A stretch of DNA of 44,208 nt, taken from positions 1 to 44,208 of the forward strand of contig NZ_JXMS01000032.1 in assembly GCF_001672295.1 (NCBI RefSeq), written 5' to 3'. A program made the translations under genes and the position numbers. Source of the stretch: Halodesulfovibrio spirochaetisodalis (lineage in GTDB: Bacteria > Desulfobacterota > Desulfovibrionia > Desulfovibrionales > Desulfovibrionaceae). The notes beneath the pieces were generated by a model. It saw only the letters and a list, made by a program, of their open reading frames with translations. It did no database searches and was not told the origin of the DNA. Shown here one piece after another: positions 1 through 8,692 of the stretch (positions are counted from its first letter, which is position 1; every line of letters starts with the position of its first letter).

Positions 1-37
1 AAAAAAAGCCGCCGGAAATTCCGGCGGCTTTTTTTAT
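1..37. terminator. Bidirectional intrinsic terminator
   Basis: A 9-bp GC-rich perfect stem (8-16 with 20-28, loop AAT) is flanked by seven A on the left and seven T on the right, so it can terminate either strand. It lies downstream of the minus-strand cytochrome operon that ends at 118. Confidence 0.9.
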
Positions 38-117
38 ACCTTTTGCCTAATTTGCATCAAACGGCTAGCTCTAGCTAAAGTGTGTTCCCGCCCTATGCAA
101 GCCATTCAAAAAAGTCC

Positions 118-723
118 TTACTTTTCTGGTTCCAATTCTTCATACCCAGTAAACATTGCCTTGATATGAGAAAAAGGATGGTGCCCTGTTGTTGTCATAT
201 AAATATGCACAATAGAAAACACCAGCATGGCAAACGCTCCAATAGTATGAAGGATGGCAATTGTTGACAGGGTAAATGCCCAGCCAAACGCCGCCCAATC
301 ATTATACAGGTAGTACATAAAACCTGTCACAATCTGAAACGGAACCAGCACCGATACAATCCCCAGATAAGTAATGCGCTGAAGAGGGTTATGCTTAATT
401 CGCTCTGACTTTGGCACCGGATGTGGTTCACCCTTAAAGATGCCTGACGCATAGTACTGCATCACTTCGAACATTTTCACAAAAGTCGGCACATAGTGTC
501 GCCATTCACCCGTTGTGAGTATCCAAAACACAATAAATGCATAGAGAACAAGCCATGTCCACGCGCAAAAATTGTGTACCGTGACTGCTGAACCAAATCC
601 AAGCAACACAAAACTGCCGTGTATTTCAAAGCCGGTCACAAGCAGTGCGATAATTAAAGCAGCCTGCGCCCAGTGCCAAAAACGCTCAAACCGAGTATAT
701 AAATATAACTTTGTTGATGACAT
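118..723 (-). CDS. Membrane cytochrome b (b561 / thiosulfate-reductase cytochrome b type)
   Basis: A 201-residue integral membrane protein with four clear hydrophobic segments (about residues 16-38, 46-70, 98-124 and 148-175). Histidines sit at helix ends, for example in the first-helix HWAQ segment and in the last helix HI..TTGHH. This is the layout of a di-haem cytochrome b that links the quinone pool to a periplasmic cytochrome. Its ATG lies 9 bp after the stop of the octaheme cytochrome gene, behind an AGGGGT ribosome site, so the two form an operon. Role by inference: it exchanges electrons between menaquinol and the octaheme protein. The family is clear but the substrate of the complex is not known from sequence. 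Confidence 0.82.
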   Translation of the reverse strand: MSSTKLYLYTRFERFWHWAQAALIIALLVTGFEIHGSFVLLGFGSAVTVHNFCAWTWLVLYAFIVFWILTTGEWRHYVPTFVKMFEVMQYYASGIFKGEPHPVPKSERIKHNPLQRITYLGIVSVLVPFQIVTGFMYYLYNDWAAFGWAFTLSTIAILHTIGAFAMLVFSIVHIYMTTTGHHPFSHIKAMFTGYEELEPEK

Positions 724-732
724 ACAGTACCC

Positions 733-2382
733 CTATTGCTCTTTCCGCTTACTGAGTATTCGCATAACACCATGTATAAACACGCCAATAATTGCCGCCA
801 GCACTGCAAACCATCCGATCATATCCACCGTATTGTTATGATCGCGCCCTGGCATGTAGAATCCAGACAGCTTCGCCAATCTTCCGTTTCTTGCATGGCA
901 TGAATCACATGCAAGTGTTTTCTCCTTCGGAGCTACCATATGTGTAATCGGATAGTGATACTCAGTTTCTACAAAGTCATAGGTACCACTATATGGTACG
1001 CCTGCGGCTGCCATACCGGCTTGAATAGCCGTATTCCAGTCATAGCTCTTCCAGTATGCTGCTTTGTCCTTACCGAACAGGTGTGGAATTGCCATTGTCA
1101 TGTTACCGGCATCGTATGGCTGCTTGCCTCGATGAACTTTAAAAGGAGTAATGCGTGAATCAGAATCATTCATATCCCCTTGCACAGAATTCAATTTCAC
1201 AATCTGATTCGGGTCAATTGTATCTGTGACAAGCAAATAATCCATTTTGCCATTGTACCAGAAGTATTCAGGTTCAACATTTTTCTCCCAGATAAAGTTG
1301 CCTTTCTTTGTCATGTACGATGCTTTTCCATGCGCACCTGGAATTTTATACGGCTTTCCATTTTTCTTTTTACCAGCCGTTGACCAGTCCCAATACATCT
1401 TGGTCGGCTTAACGCGAGCGTACGCAGGTATGTGACATGTCTGACAAGCAACCTTGTCCGTATGATCATTTGCTTTATGCCCCTGTGCATGCGGTGTTGC
1501 AGTATGACACGACTCACATGAGATACGCTTTACAAGATCATCTTCAATGAGGCTTCTGCGATCCGTAAAAGCAGGCTGCTTATACGTACGCCCTGCTATA
1601 AAATGTGCATCCGTTGAATGACAGCGCTGGCATGTAAAATTCGCCCCTTCTGCATTCATATGAACATCAAGTTCACGGCTTGGGGTAAACAGTGAGGAGT
1701 CCAAGTCACCATGCTTAACACCATCGCCTCCACCACCAAAGAAATGGCACACACCACAGTTTGCACGCGTAGGTCGCCCCACTGATGTAGCAATGACATT
1801 ATAGTCAGGCGGCTGAAATGTTTTCTTGCCGAACTTTGTCGGCTCACTTGCCGGATATCCTGCTTTTGTCGGGAACTTTTTATATGTTCCGGTAGTATCA
1901 TGACAGACAAGACAGTCAACGGACTCTTCTTTACTCAAATCAAAGTTTTTGTTCTTCCAACCATATCCGGCATGACATGACGTACATCGAGGCTCATTTG
2001 AATGAATTGAAATACAAAAGTTATTGAGAGTAAGGCCATTTTTACCCATTTGTTTTTCACTGTCCGCAGGGTCTATCCAACTCCAGTGAATTGTTTTATG
2101 GATTTGACGAGACGCTTCGTTGTGACAGGACAAGCATGCCTTGGTTACATCTTCAGGAGTAGCAAACTCCTGTTGCAAAACCTCATGCCGGCTGTGATCA
2201 GCAGTCACCCAGCGCTTAGCAGGAGCTGACACTTTGCGTGCCTGCTCTGCTCCATATGTTTTTTCCGGTTGCTTTGTCAGTTGGTTGGCAGTTGAGACAT
2301 CGTAAAAAATTAGACAGACACCAAGCGCAGTTGTCAGCACCACAAAAAAGCGTGACAACACCAAGGCACACGTAGCAAGCAT
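733..2382 (-). CDS. Octaheme c-type cytochrome, tetrathionate reductase (Otr) family, membrane anchored
   Basis: A 549-residue protein with eight CXXCH haem-attachment motifs: CLSCH near residue 83, then CTSCH, CLVCH, CGVCH, CQRCH, CESCH, CQTCH and CDSCH. An N-terminal hydrophobic segment (about 8-27) serves as signal or anchor. A C-terminal transmembrane helix (about 520-540) ends in a basic tail, so the haem domain should face the periplasm. The Otr family reduces tetrathionate and also nitrite or hydroxylamine in vitro; the physiological substrate here is unknown. The ATG follows GGAGGTCGG. It is the first gene of an operon with the cytochrome b and is divergent from a Crp/Fnr regulator. 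One extra C-I-S-I-H sequence lacks the second Cys and is not a haem site. Confidence 0.83.
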   Translation of the reverse strand: MLATCALVLSRFFVVLTTALGVCLIFYDVSTANQLTKQPEKTYGAEQARKVSAPAKRWVTADHSRHEVLQQEFATPEDVTKACLSCHNEASRQIHKTIHWSWIDPADSEKQMGKNGLTLNNFCISIHSNEPRCTSCHAGYGWKNKNFDLSKEESVDCLVCHDTTGTYKKFPTKAGYPASEPTKFGKKTFQPPDYNVIATSVGRPTRANCGVCHFFGGGGDGVKHGDLDSSLFTPSRELDVHMNAEGANFTCQRCHSTDAHFIAGRTYKQPAFTDRRSLIEDDLVKRISCESCHTATPHAQGHKANDHTDKVACQTCHIPAYARVKPTKMYWDWSTAGKKKNGKPYKIPGAHGKASYMTKKGNFIWEKNVEPEYFWYNGKMDYLLVTDTIDPNQIVKLNSVQGDMNDSDSRITPFKVHRGKQPYDAGNMTMAIPHLFGKDKAAYWKSYDWNTAIQAGMAAAGVPYSGTYDFVETEYHYPITHMVAPKEKTLACDSCHARNGRLAKLSGFYMPGRDHNNTVDMIGWFAVLAAIIGVFIHGVMRILSKRKEQ

Positions 2383-2405
2383 ACACCGACCTCCATTAAC
2401 GTTAC

Positions 2406-2434
2406 TGCCGTGTCTGTACAGCGCTTACACGGCA
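2406..2434 (-). promoter_or_regulatory. Hairpin in the leader of the octaheme cytochrome gene
   Basis: An 8-bp inverted repeat (tgccgtgt at 2406-2413, acacggca at 2427-2434) lies just upstream of the cytochrome ATG. It has no U-tract, so it may be an mRNA-stability element or a protein site. No function is assigned. Confidence 0.35.
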
Positions 2435-2557
2435 ATCAGGTTCAGCTTCCTGTAATCTTCCTTGAATCATGAGGGTTTGTTCCCTAAAACAAGACATACC
2501 CACATAAAAACTTTTGAACTCCAAACTAATATATGAATACATTGCGCTTATTGCGCA

Positions 2558-2571
2558 TTGACATACATCAA
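2558..2571. promoter_or_regulatory. FNR/Crp-type palindrome upstream of the regulator gene
   Basis: TTGAC-ATAC-ATCAA is close to the FNR consensus TTGAT-N4-ATCAA. It lies in the divergent region between the octaheme cytochrome operon and the Crp/Fnr gene, 13 bp before the regulator's likely ATG at 2585. That placement would suit autorepression or shared control of both units. The site is seen in sequence; its use is inferred. Confidence 0.5.
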
Positions 2572-2584
2572 CAGGTCAAAAGAA

Positions 2585-3268
2585 ATGAACACGTTAGAAA
2601 AGGCATTTCAAAAACTGCCACTTTTTGAAGGGATTCCGGAAGAAATTTTTCCAGTGTTACTGAGTGATGCTGTTGAAATGACATTCAAAGCAAAAGACAT
2701 CATCATAGGAGAAGGAGAATATCCCTCCGGATTATATATTTTGCTCAGCGGAACAGCCAAGCTGTATAAAAGTTCACCCGAAGGGAAGGAGCAGACTCTC
2801 TTTGTTCTGGGGGATGGGGAGCCTTTTTGCCTCTGTTCGACGTTCAGGAAAAAGCCATTTCCTGTCACAGCTGCAGCACTAACTCCGTGCAGAGTTATTT
2901 CTATTTCAAAGCAAAACTTTTTTGCTGCTGCAGAAAAAGATACTGCTTTTCTTTTTTCCATGCTTCAAAAAGTATCTGAACGGCTGCGTGACGCAATGGA
3001 ACTTGCCGGAACTCTCTCACTACAGGAAGTACCGCAGCGCATCGCTACATTTATTGCCAAGCTGGAGCCTACCGAAGGCAAAAAACACCAAAAAGTATAC
3101 TTACCAATGTCTCATAAAGAATTGGCAAAAGTTATCGGATCAACCCCTGAAGCTCTCTCAAGAACATTAAAAAAGATGAGTGAAAAAGGAATGATTTCCA
3201 TTGAGGGGCGTAGCGTTCACATCGTTAATAGAGAATTGCTTGAGCAGTGCGCTGAAACCGGTCTTTAA
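2585..3268 (+). CDS. Crp/Fnr family transcriptional regulator
   Basis: A 227-residue protein with an N-terminal cyclic-nucleotide-binding-type beta-roll (about 5-120), a long dimerisation helix (about 125-150) and a C-terminal Crp-type winged helix-turn-helix. The recognition segment is around HKELAKVIGSTPEALSRTLKKM. The E-x4-R pattern typical of FNR-family recognition helices is visible in this segment (EALSR). There is no FNR-type N-terminal Cys cluster, so it probably does not sense oxygen with a 4Fe-4S centre. An in-frame TTG at 2558 would add nine residues but overlaps the palindrome, so ATG 2585 is preferred. It is divergent from the octaheme cytochrome operon, which it probably controls. 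HcpR-like proteins of sulfate reducers are one possibility. Confidence 0.85.
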   Translation: MNTLEKAFQKLPLFEGIPEEIFPVLLSDAVEMTFKAKDIIIGEGEYPSGLYILLSGTAKLYKSSPEGKEQTLFVLGDGEPFCLCSTFRKKPFPVTAAALTPCRVISISKQNFFAAAEKDTAFLFSMLQKVSERLRDAMELAGTLSLQEVPQRIATFIAKLEPTEGKKHQKVYLPMSHKELAKVIGSTPEALSRTLKKMSEKGMISIEGRSVHIVNRELLEQCAETGL

Positions 3269-3281
3269 ACAGGAAACAAAA

Positions 3282-3316
3282 AACTCCCGCATAGCAATCT
3301 ATGCGGGAGTTTTTTA
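3282..3316. terminator. Intrinsic terminator between the Crp gene and bamD-like gene
   Basis: A 13-bp perfect stem (3282-3294 with 3299-3311) is followed by T-rich sequence. It also has A-rich sequence on the left, so it can serve both convergent genes. Confidence 0.9.
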
Positions 3317-3334
3317 TTTTCTTTCGAAGCGAGG

Positions 3335-4066
3335 CTAGAGCCAGTCAAAGTAATCTCTCCAAGAACCTTCGCGGTCTATACGAAGCTTTTCCGCTTCCTG
3401 TTCCGCTTTTTTCAAATAGGAAAGTCGAGCTCGCTCTTTCACATATTCCTGATAATCAGGAACATCTTTAAAGTTCTCCATCACAAACTTATACCGCTCG
3501 TACGCAGAACCATAATGTTCACGTCTCCAGTAAAAATCTGCAACGTAAACTTCGTGTGCAGCCATCAGCTTACGAGCACGTTGCATTAACGCGGTAGCTT
3601 TCTCCGCATACTCTGTCCCTGGGTATGACTCTTTCAGTCGTGTCAGAAACTCATATGCTTCTACAATATTATCCTGAGGGCGATCGATAGAAACAAAGCT
3701 CTTCATATTTGCGTTACCAATCTGGAACAGCACATATGGAATTGCTTTATGCCGAGGATGCAAGGATTCAAATTCCTTATATGCATCAACTGCTAACAGA
3801 TAGTCACCATCAAGAAAATACGCGTCTGCCAAAGAAAGTTCGGACTCCACAGCGTAAGGACTGAACGGATATTTATCTTTAAGAGTGGTAAAATACTCTT
3901 TCGCCTGTGCGAAGTTTTTCTCACGCATGGCGTCATTACCAGCCTCAAAAATTTCCTGAGCAGTATCCTCAGGCGGAGGAAGGTAAAAGTAATCAATAAT
4001 TCCGCAACCAGACAGCACACTTAACAGTGGAAGAATAGCTAAAAAACGAAGGAGCGTTCTACGCAT
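3335..4066 (-). CDS. bamD: Outer-membrane assembly lipoprotein BamD-like
   Basis: A 243-residue lipoprotein. The signal peptide [15 protein letters not shown] ends in lipobox LSGC (Cys about 21). It is followed by tetratricopeptide-like helical pairs of the BamD/YfiO type, with conserved segments such as [18 protein letters not shown] and [18 protein letters not shown]. BamD is an essential partner of BamA in outer-membrane beta-barrel insertion. The ATG at 4066 was chosen because it gives a clean signal peptide and overlaps the trxB stop by 8 nt; a longer reading to 4120 would run far into trxB. It is the third gene of trxA-trxB-bamD. The link to thioredoxin genes is probably only transcriptional. 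Confidence 0.85.
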   Translation of the reverse strand: MRRTLLRFLAILPLLSVLSGCGIIDYFYLPPPEDTAQEIFEAGNDAMREKNFAQAKEYFTTLKDKYPFSPYAVESELSLADAYFLDGDYLLAVDAYKEFESLHPRHKAIPYVLFQIGNANMKSFVSIDRPQDNIVEAYEFLTRLKESYPGTEYAEKATALMQRARKLMAAHEVYVADFYWRREHYGSAYERYKFVMENFKDVPDYQEYVKERARLSYLKKAEQEAEKLRIDREGSWRDYFDWL

Positions 4067-4982
4067 TGAGTTGTTCCAAATAAAGGAAAGCAGAGTTCGC
4101 CGCAGTAGCACCGTCGCCAACTGCAGTTGTCACCTGACGGCATTGCTTTGCTCTACAATCACCAGCAGCGAAAATACCCGGTAAGTTTGTACGCATCTCA
4201 ATATCTGTCAGAATAAAACCAGTCTCGTCTGTCTGCAAACCTTCAGGCAGCAATTCTTTGTTAGGCTCATAGCCAACAAAAACAAACAAACCAGTTACAG
4301 GCAGCACTTCCTTTTTTTCTGTTTTCAAGTTTTTAACAAGTACCCCGGTCAAGCCGTTTTCACCATGCAGCTCTTTAACAATGGTATTCTTAACAACTTC
4401 GATAACAGGAGAGGCGAGAATTTTATCCTGATAGTGTTTAGCAGCGCGAAAGCCTTCTCTTCTGTGAATGAGATACAGTTTTTTAACCAGTTTTGCCAAG
4501 TACAGGGACTCTTCCAAAGCAGAGTTCCCCCCACCGACAACAGCGACAGTCTGGTCTCTAAAAAAGTTACCGTCACACAAAGCGCAATAAGATACGCCTT
4601 TGCCTGTCAAAAATTCTTCGTTAGGTAGACCAAGTTTTTTGTAACGGGCGCCGGTACAAATGATTATGGAACGAGCAATAATCTCCTGATCGCCCACTTT
4701 CAGCTTATTAGCACCATGCACATGTTGAAGAGAAGTTACCGGTTCTGAGTAGCGATCAAGCTCGTATCCCTCAAGATGTTCTGCAAATACATCTGCAAGT
4801 TCGTATCCTTTGATGCCTTTTGGAAAACCCGGATAGTTCTCAACTTCCTCGGTCTGCAGAACTTGTCCGCCCGGCGTCAGCTTTTCAGCCATCGCCACTG
4901 TCACCCCCGACCTAAGAAGATAAAGGGCGGCCGTCATTCCAGCCGGACCGCCCCCGATTACAAAGCAATCGTACTTTTTCAT
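4059..4982 (-). CDS. trxB: Thioredoxin reductase
   Basis: A 307-residue flavoprotein with an N-terminal FAD dinucleotide fold ([13 protein letters not shown], residues 10-22), the redox-active CALC motif (CALCDGNFF, mid-protein) and a second NAD(P)H Rossmann motif ([11 protein letters not shown]). The C-terminal FAD-binding segment is GIFAAGDCR. The length is normal for the family. It reduces TrxA with NADPH or, in some anaerobes, NADH. Its ATG overlaps the last base of the trxA stop (TAATG), indicating translational coupling with its own substrate. Confidence 0.95.
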   Translation of the reverse strand: MKKYDCFVIGGGPAGMTAALYLLRSGVTVAMAEKLTPGGQVLQTEEVENYPGFPKGIKGYELADVFAEHLEGYELDRYSEPVTSLQHVHGANKLKVGDQEIIARSIIICTGARYKKLGLPNEEFLTGKGVSYCALCDGNFFRDQTVAVVGGGNSALEESLYLAKLVKKLYLIHRREGFRAAKHYQDKILASPVIEVVKNTIVKELHGENGLTGVLVKNLKTEKKEVLPVTGLFVFVGYEPNKELLPEGLQTDETGFILTDIEMRTNLPGIFAAGDCRAKQCRQVTTAVGDGATAANSAFLYLEQLNA

Positions 4983-5305
4983 TAGCCAAGAGCCTTCTTG
5001 GTAATCATATCCTGAATGCTGCTCTTAGAAACTGCACCGGTAACCTGCTCGACTACTTCGCCATCCTTAAAGAGGATAATGGTAGGAATAGCACGGATTC
5101 CGTACTTGCTAGGTGTACCCGGGTTTTCATCAACATTCATTTTTACGATACGAACCTGGCCATCATACTCAGCAGCAAGCTCGTCGATTACTGGTCCCAT
5201 AGCACGGCAAGGGCCACACCATGGAGCCCAAAAATCAACCAGTGCAGGAATCTTGGATTCGATAATTTCAGCTTCAAAATTGCTATCTGTTACTTGAGCA
5301 GCCAT
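4982..5305 (-). CDS. trxA: Thioredoxin
   Basis: A 107-residue canonical thioredoxin with active site WCGPC (in FWAPWCGPCRAMGP), the cis-Pro segment AIPTIILF and the usual length. The ATG follows AAAGGAGCG. It is the first gene of trxA-trxB-bamD-like. In this window it is a plausible reductant for the selenocysteine peroxiredoxin at 17105, though that is inference. Confidence 0.95.
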   Translation of the reverse strand: MAAQVTDSNFEAEIIESKIPALVDFWAPWCGPCRAMGPVIDELAAEYDGQVRIVKMNVDENPGTPSKYGIRAIPTIILFKDGEVVEQVTGAVSKSSIQDMITKKALG

Positions 5306-5468
5306 TGTTCGCTCCTTTTTTACTAAACATTAAAAACTTGGCCTTCCGGCCATTACGTTCAGAACTCAGCAAATATCTGTAGGAGGTTATATTTACTGAA
5401 AACTACAAATAGTAAGCCTATAAGACAGTGTCAAGCGTGAGGCAGGGTTTCTCCCTCACACTCAATTT

Positions 5469-6554
5469 CTAACACAAACTATTCAGATAGTCCTGCGGAA
5501 TCTTTCTACCACGCGGAATGGCATCCAAGTCCAATCCATGTGAATAGCCTTTGAGAATAAGCTGTTCACCCATGTACGCGACCATCGACGCATTATCAGT
5601 ACATAAGCTGAACGACGGCAATACAAGCGAGAGCTTATTCTTTGATGCAAGCTCAGTCATTGTCTCGCGAATTACGCTGTTTGCAGCAACACCGCCGGCG
5701 ACAATAATACTTTTTACAAACTCGCCCTCTTCTTTGCGTTGGTCAACTGCACGCTGCATTTTTACCCGCAAGGTATCTGCAACAGTAAAGTTAAAAGACG
5801 CACACAGCTCTGCAAGCTCAGTCACATCTCTAGAGCCATTAAAAAGCTCGTCAACATCGTTGAGGCTCGGAAGCTTTAAGTGTGCATGGGCATCAATATA
5901 TAAACTCAATGCCGTCTTTAACCCACTGAAACTAAAGTTCAGATTCGTATTGTCAAGGTACGGGCGTGTAAATCGTTTCTTATCCGGAGTCGCAAGCCTG
6001 CCTAACTGGTCAATATACTTACCACCAGGATACGGCATATTTAACATTTTAGCGACCTTATCAAACGCTTCACCGGCAGCATCATCCAGAGTTTTTCCAA
6101 GCTCTGTGAAGTCATCTGCCCCACGAACAAGAAAAATCTGTGTATGCCCACCCGAGACAAGCAACCCTAGAGCTGGAAGTTCAATATCCTGCTCAAGCCC
6201 CGCAGCCATCAAATGAGCATGCAGGTGGTTGACACCTATCAATTTTTTACGAGTGCCAGCGACAAGGCCTTTCGCGAACCCCACGCCCACCAGCAGACTA
6301 CCCAACAAGCCAGGGCCCCTAGATACCGCTACGTTATCTATTTGTTCTGCATCAATGCCTGCTTTGGCAAGTAAAGAATCGTATAAATGCCCTATCAATC
6401 GGTAATGCTCGCGCGAGGCAATCTCAGGCACAACGCCACCGAACAGTGCGTGGATATCAATCTGTGTTGAAATAACACTATGTAACAGCTTTCCATCCTC
6501 AACAAGTGCTAGCGCTGTTTCGTCACACGAGGATTCAATACCTAAAGTGAGCAT
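5469..6554 (-). CDS. tsaD: tRNA N6-threonylcarbamoyladenosine synthase subunit TsaD
   Basis: A 361-residue Kae1/TsaD ASKHA-fold protein that transfers threonylcarbamoyl to A37 of ANN-decoding tRNAs. Visible hallmarks are an N-terminal GIESSCDETA, the metal-binding HLHAH motif (in GVNHLHAHLMAA), LLVSGGHTQ, and the C-terminal VVPSFSLCTDNA-like segment. The ATG at 6554 starts right before the conserved core. A TTG at 6581 would add nine residues without a visible ribosome site and is not preferred. It lies 33 bp downstream of fbp and is probably co-transcribed. Only a weak hairpin (5437-5459) follows it. Confidence 0.95.
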   Translation of the reverse strand: MLTLGIESSCDETALALVEDGKLLHSVISTQIDIHALFGGVVPEIASREHYRLIGHLYDSLLAKAGIDAEQIDNVAVSRGPGLLGSLLVGVGFAKGLVAGTRKKLIGVNHLHAHLMAAGLEQDIELPALGLLVSGGHTQIFLVRGADDFTELGKTLDDAAGEAFDKVAKMLNMPYPGGKYIDQLGRLATPDKKRFTRPYLDNTNLNFSFSGLKTALSLYIDAHAHLKLPSLNDVDELFNGSRDVTELAELCASFNFTVADTLRVKMQRAVDQRKEEGEFVKSIIVAGGVAANSVIRETMTELASKNKLSLVLPSFSLCTDNASMVAYMGEQLILKGYSHGLDLDAIPRGRKIPQDYLNSLC

Positions 6555-6587
6555 ACCTGTATTCCGCAGTCTCAATTTCAACTGCAG

Positions 6588-7610
6588 CTATTGCGCTGCG
6601 TTATGATTCTTTTTGTAAATTTCAGTTACCGCTTCGACATCGTTTTTGGAACCAATGAAGAGCGGAACACGCTCATGCAGTTCTTCAGGCTGCAATTCAA
6701 GGATACGTGTCATACCATCAGTAGCCGCACCGCCAGCCTGCTCTGCAAGATATGCAAGCGGAGAGGCCTCACACAGGTAACGAAGTTTACCCTTAGGCTT
6801 TCCAGGATTGCGGCAGTCCGCCGGATACATGTAGATTCCACCATTCAAAAGCCCTCTGTGGAAGTCTGCCACAAGTGAGCCAATGTACCGTGCTGAATAC
6901 GGTTTACCCAATGGATTTTGTTCGCCTTTGAAGTACTCTATTGCTTCACGGGTCGCAGCATCCCAGTAAGAATAGTACCCTTCATTTACAGAGTACACTT
7001 TGCCCTGCTCAGGAATACGAAGATCCGGATGTGACAACAAAAATTCTCCAACGCTAGGGTCAAGAGTAAAGCCGTGCACACCATCACCGGTAGAATACAC
7101 AAGCATAGTTGACGGGCCATAAAGGAAATAGCCTGCTGCAACCTGTTCAACTCCACTCTGCAAAATATCCTGCAGGGTCACATCATTGCTTTTTGGTGAC
7201 TTGCGACGAAGAATTGAGAAGATAGTACCCACGTTGACATTCACATCCACATTGGATGAACCATCAAGAGGGTCAAAAATTAAAATATATTCACCATGAT
7301 TGTATTGTTCTGGAATACGGATAAAATCCGCATTTTCTTCAGATGCAATAGCACAGAGTACACCTGTACGTTCCATACGGTGAATCAGTACACGGTTAGC
7401 ATAGGCATCCAGTTTTTGTACCTGCTCGCCCTGAACATTAATTTCACCGGTTGCTCCCAAGATATCGAGCAAGCCTGCTTTGTTCATTGTTTTCGAGATG
7501 GTTTTTGCAGCCAAAATGAGATCATAAAATAATGCTGTAAATTTACCGGATGCATCAGGAGTCTTTGTTTGATGCAATAAAAGGTGCTCAGTAACGGTTA
7601 CTTGGCGCAT
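6588..7610 (-). CDS. fbp: Fructose-1,6-bisphosphatase, class I
   Basis: A 340-residue protein with the class I metal-binding core [11 protein letters not shown]. The substrate-binding segments follow, including [23 protein letters not shown] and [22 protein letters not shown]. It hydrolyses fructose 1,6-bisphosphate to fructose 6-phosphate in gluconeogenesis. The ATG follows AGGAG with good spacing. It is the promoter-proximal gene of fbp-tsaD. Confidence 0.95.
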   Translation of the reverse strand: MRQVTVTEHLLLHQTKTPDASGKFTALFYDLILAAKTISKTMNKAGLLDILGATGEINVQGEQVQKLDAYANRVLIHRMERTGVLCAIASEENADFIRIPEQYNHGEYILIFDPLDGSSNVDVNVNVGTIFSILRRKSPKSNDVTLQDILQSGVEQVAAGYFLYGPSTMLVYSTGDGVHGFTLDPSVGEFLLSHPDLRIPEQGKVYSVNEGYYSYWDAATREAIEYFKGEQNPLGKPYSARYIGSLVADFHRGLLNGGIYMYPADCRNPGKPKGKLRYLCEASPLAYLAEQAGGAATDGMTRILELQPEELHERVPLFIGSKNDVEAVTEIYKKNHNAAQ

Positions 7611-7753
7611 GGATTACTCCTAACTATCTATGAATAAAATCAATTTATCCATACTACAATGGAACCGGGTTTTGTCAATTACCCGAAAAATATAATACAG
7701 CCCGACCCTGTACAGTGTCGGGCATTAAGACAATTATGCTCCTGACATAAAAC

Positions 7754-7790
7754 GGGTACCTGCATTGAAGGAACAATGCAGGTACCCTTT
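7754..7790. terminator. Strong 14-bp hairpin downstream of the lipoprotein gene
   Basis: A perfect 14-bp stem (7754-7767 with 7774-7787, 6-nt loop) has only a short T-run on either side. A second hairpin (GCCCGAC/GTCGGGC, about 7701-7724) follows on the minus strand with a T-rich tail. Together they probably terminate the minus-strand pgsA-to-lipoprotein cluster before fbp. Confidence 0.6.
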
Positions 7791-7884
7791 CATAATATCA
7801 TTCAGGAATGAATGTCTGCTCTATGCACAATACCTCATAGAGTCAAACAGTTTATTATATGCAATACAACAATGCACAGACAGT

Positions 7885-8661
7885 CTATCCGGCAGATGCC
7901 TGAGTTGAAGCTGTACCGAAGACAAGTGGTATATTGCCGATGTACTGAACAAGCCATGTATAGGAAGTACCGCTTTCTTCAAAAACACCATAACTTTCAT
8001 CACCAAGCATTTCCTGCCAGTTAATTTCAGCAAATGGTGTACTTTCAAACTGGTATTTGCCACTCCAAAGAACTTTAGTGTCTGCAATAACAACAAGATC
8101 ATCTGGAGCAGGAGAAAGTTCCACAAGGTTTCGGGCATCAAAGTGCGCAACAACAAGTCCACGCATTTCATTATCAACAAAAAACGGCATTGCAACGTAT
8201 GCCTCATTACCAAGTGGAGTCTCATCCACATAGCCACGCAATTTACGGAACCCGAACTTGGCATCTTCTTTAAGAAGCGGAGCAACATTCAAAGGCTTCA
8301 TACTTACCTCTGGACGCTGCATTAAAACTTTACCTTCAATGTTTACAACCGCTATGCCGGAAAGCCATGGAAAACGTTTTCTTGTTGCCTCAATCCACGC
8401 AAGATCAGGAAAAACATCTTTGGCATCCATTGTGCGTGCAAATTGTTCCAGTTCCTCACCGATAGGGGTGTACATGACAGCAAGCTTCTCTTCTACTGTC
8501 ATCAAATCAACGTCATCAAAGGCAAGTTCAGCAGGGGTGTTTACGTAGGTATGGTAATAGCCTTTAGTTTCGCGCCAAGTGTTTTTTACACTTTGTTTGC
8601 AGCCGACAACCAACGTCAGCAGTACACACAGCGCGACACTACATCTCAATGAATAGTGCAA
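7885..8661 (-). CDS. Lipoprotein with PDC/Cache-like sensor-type domain, function unknown
   Basis: A 258-residue lipoprotein with a signal peptide ending in lipobox LVVGC (Cys about 21). The remainder suggests a single PDC/Cache-like alpha/beta sensor fold: a helix rich in charged residues (about 55-90), then a strand series including IAVVNIEGKVLM and a second half with GLVVAHFDARNLV. There is no membrane helix or signalling domain after it, so it is a stand-alone periplasmic binder. The start is TTG, supported by GGGAG 8 nt upstream and by the absence of any other in-frame start before the signal peptide. It is last in the pgsA-ftsB-like cluster. The domain call is tentative. Confidence 0.6.
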   Translation of the reverse strand: MHYSLRCSVALCVLLTLVVGCKQSVKNTWRETKGYYHTYVNTPAELAFDDVDLMTVEEKLAVMYTPIGEELEQFARTMDAKDVFPDLAWIEATRKRFPWLSGIAVVNIEGKVLMQRPEVSMKPLNVAPLLKEDAKFGFRKLRGYVDETPLGNEAYVAMPFFVDNEMRGLVVAHFDARNLVELSPAPDDLVVIADTKVLWSGKYQFESTPFAEINWQEMLGDESYGVFEESGTSYTWLVQYIGNIPLVFGTASTQASAG

Positions 8662-8692
8662 TGCAATCTCCCGAAACTATATAAAAGAAAAA

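Noticed and set aside
5551-6216. A 221-codon plus-strand frame opposite tsaD
   Set aside because: It is the antisense of a strongly conserved gene, with no ribosome site and shadow-like codon use.
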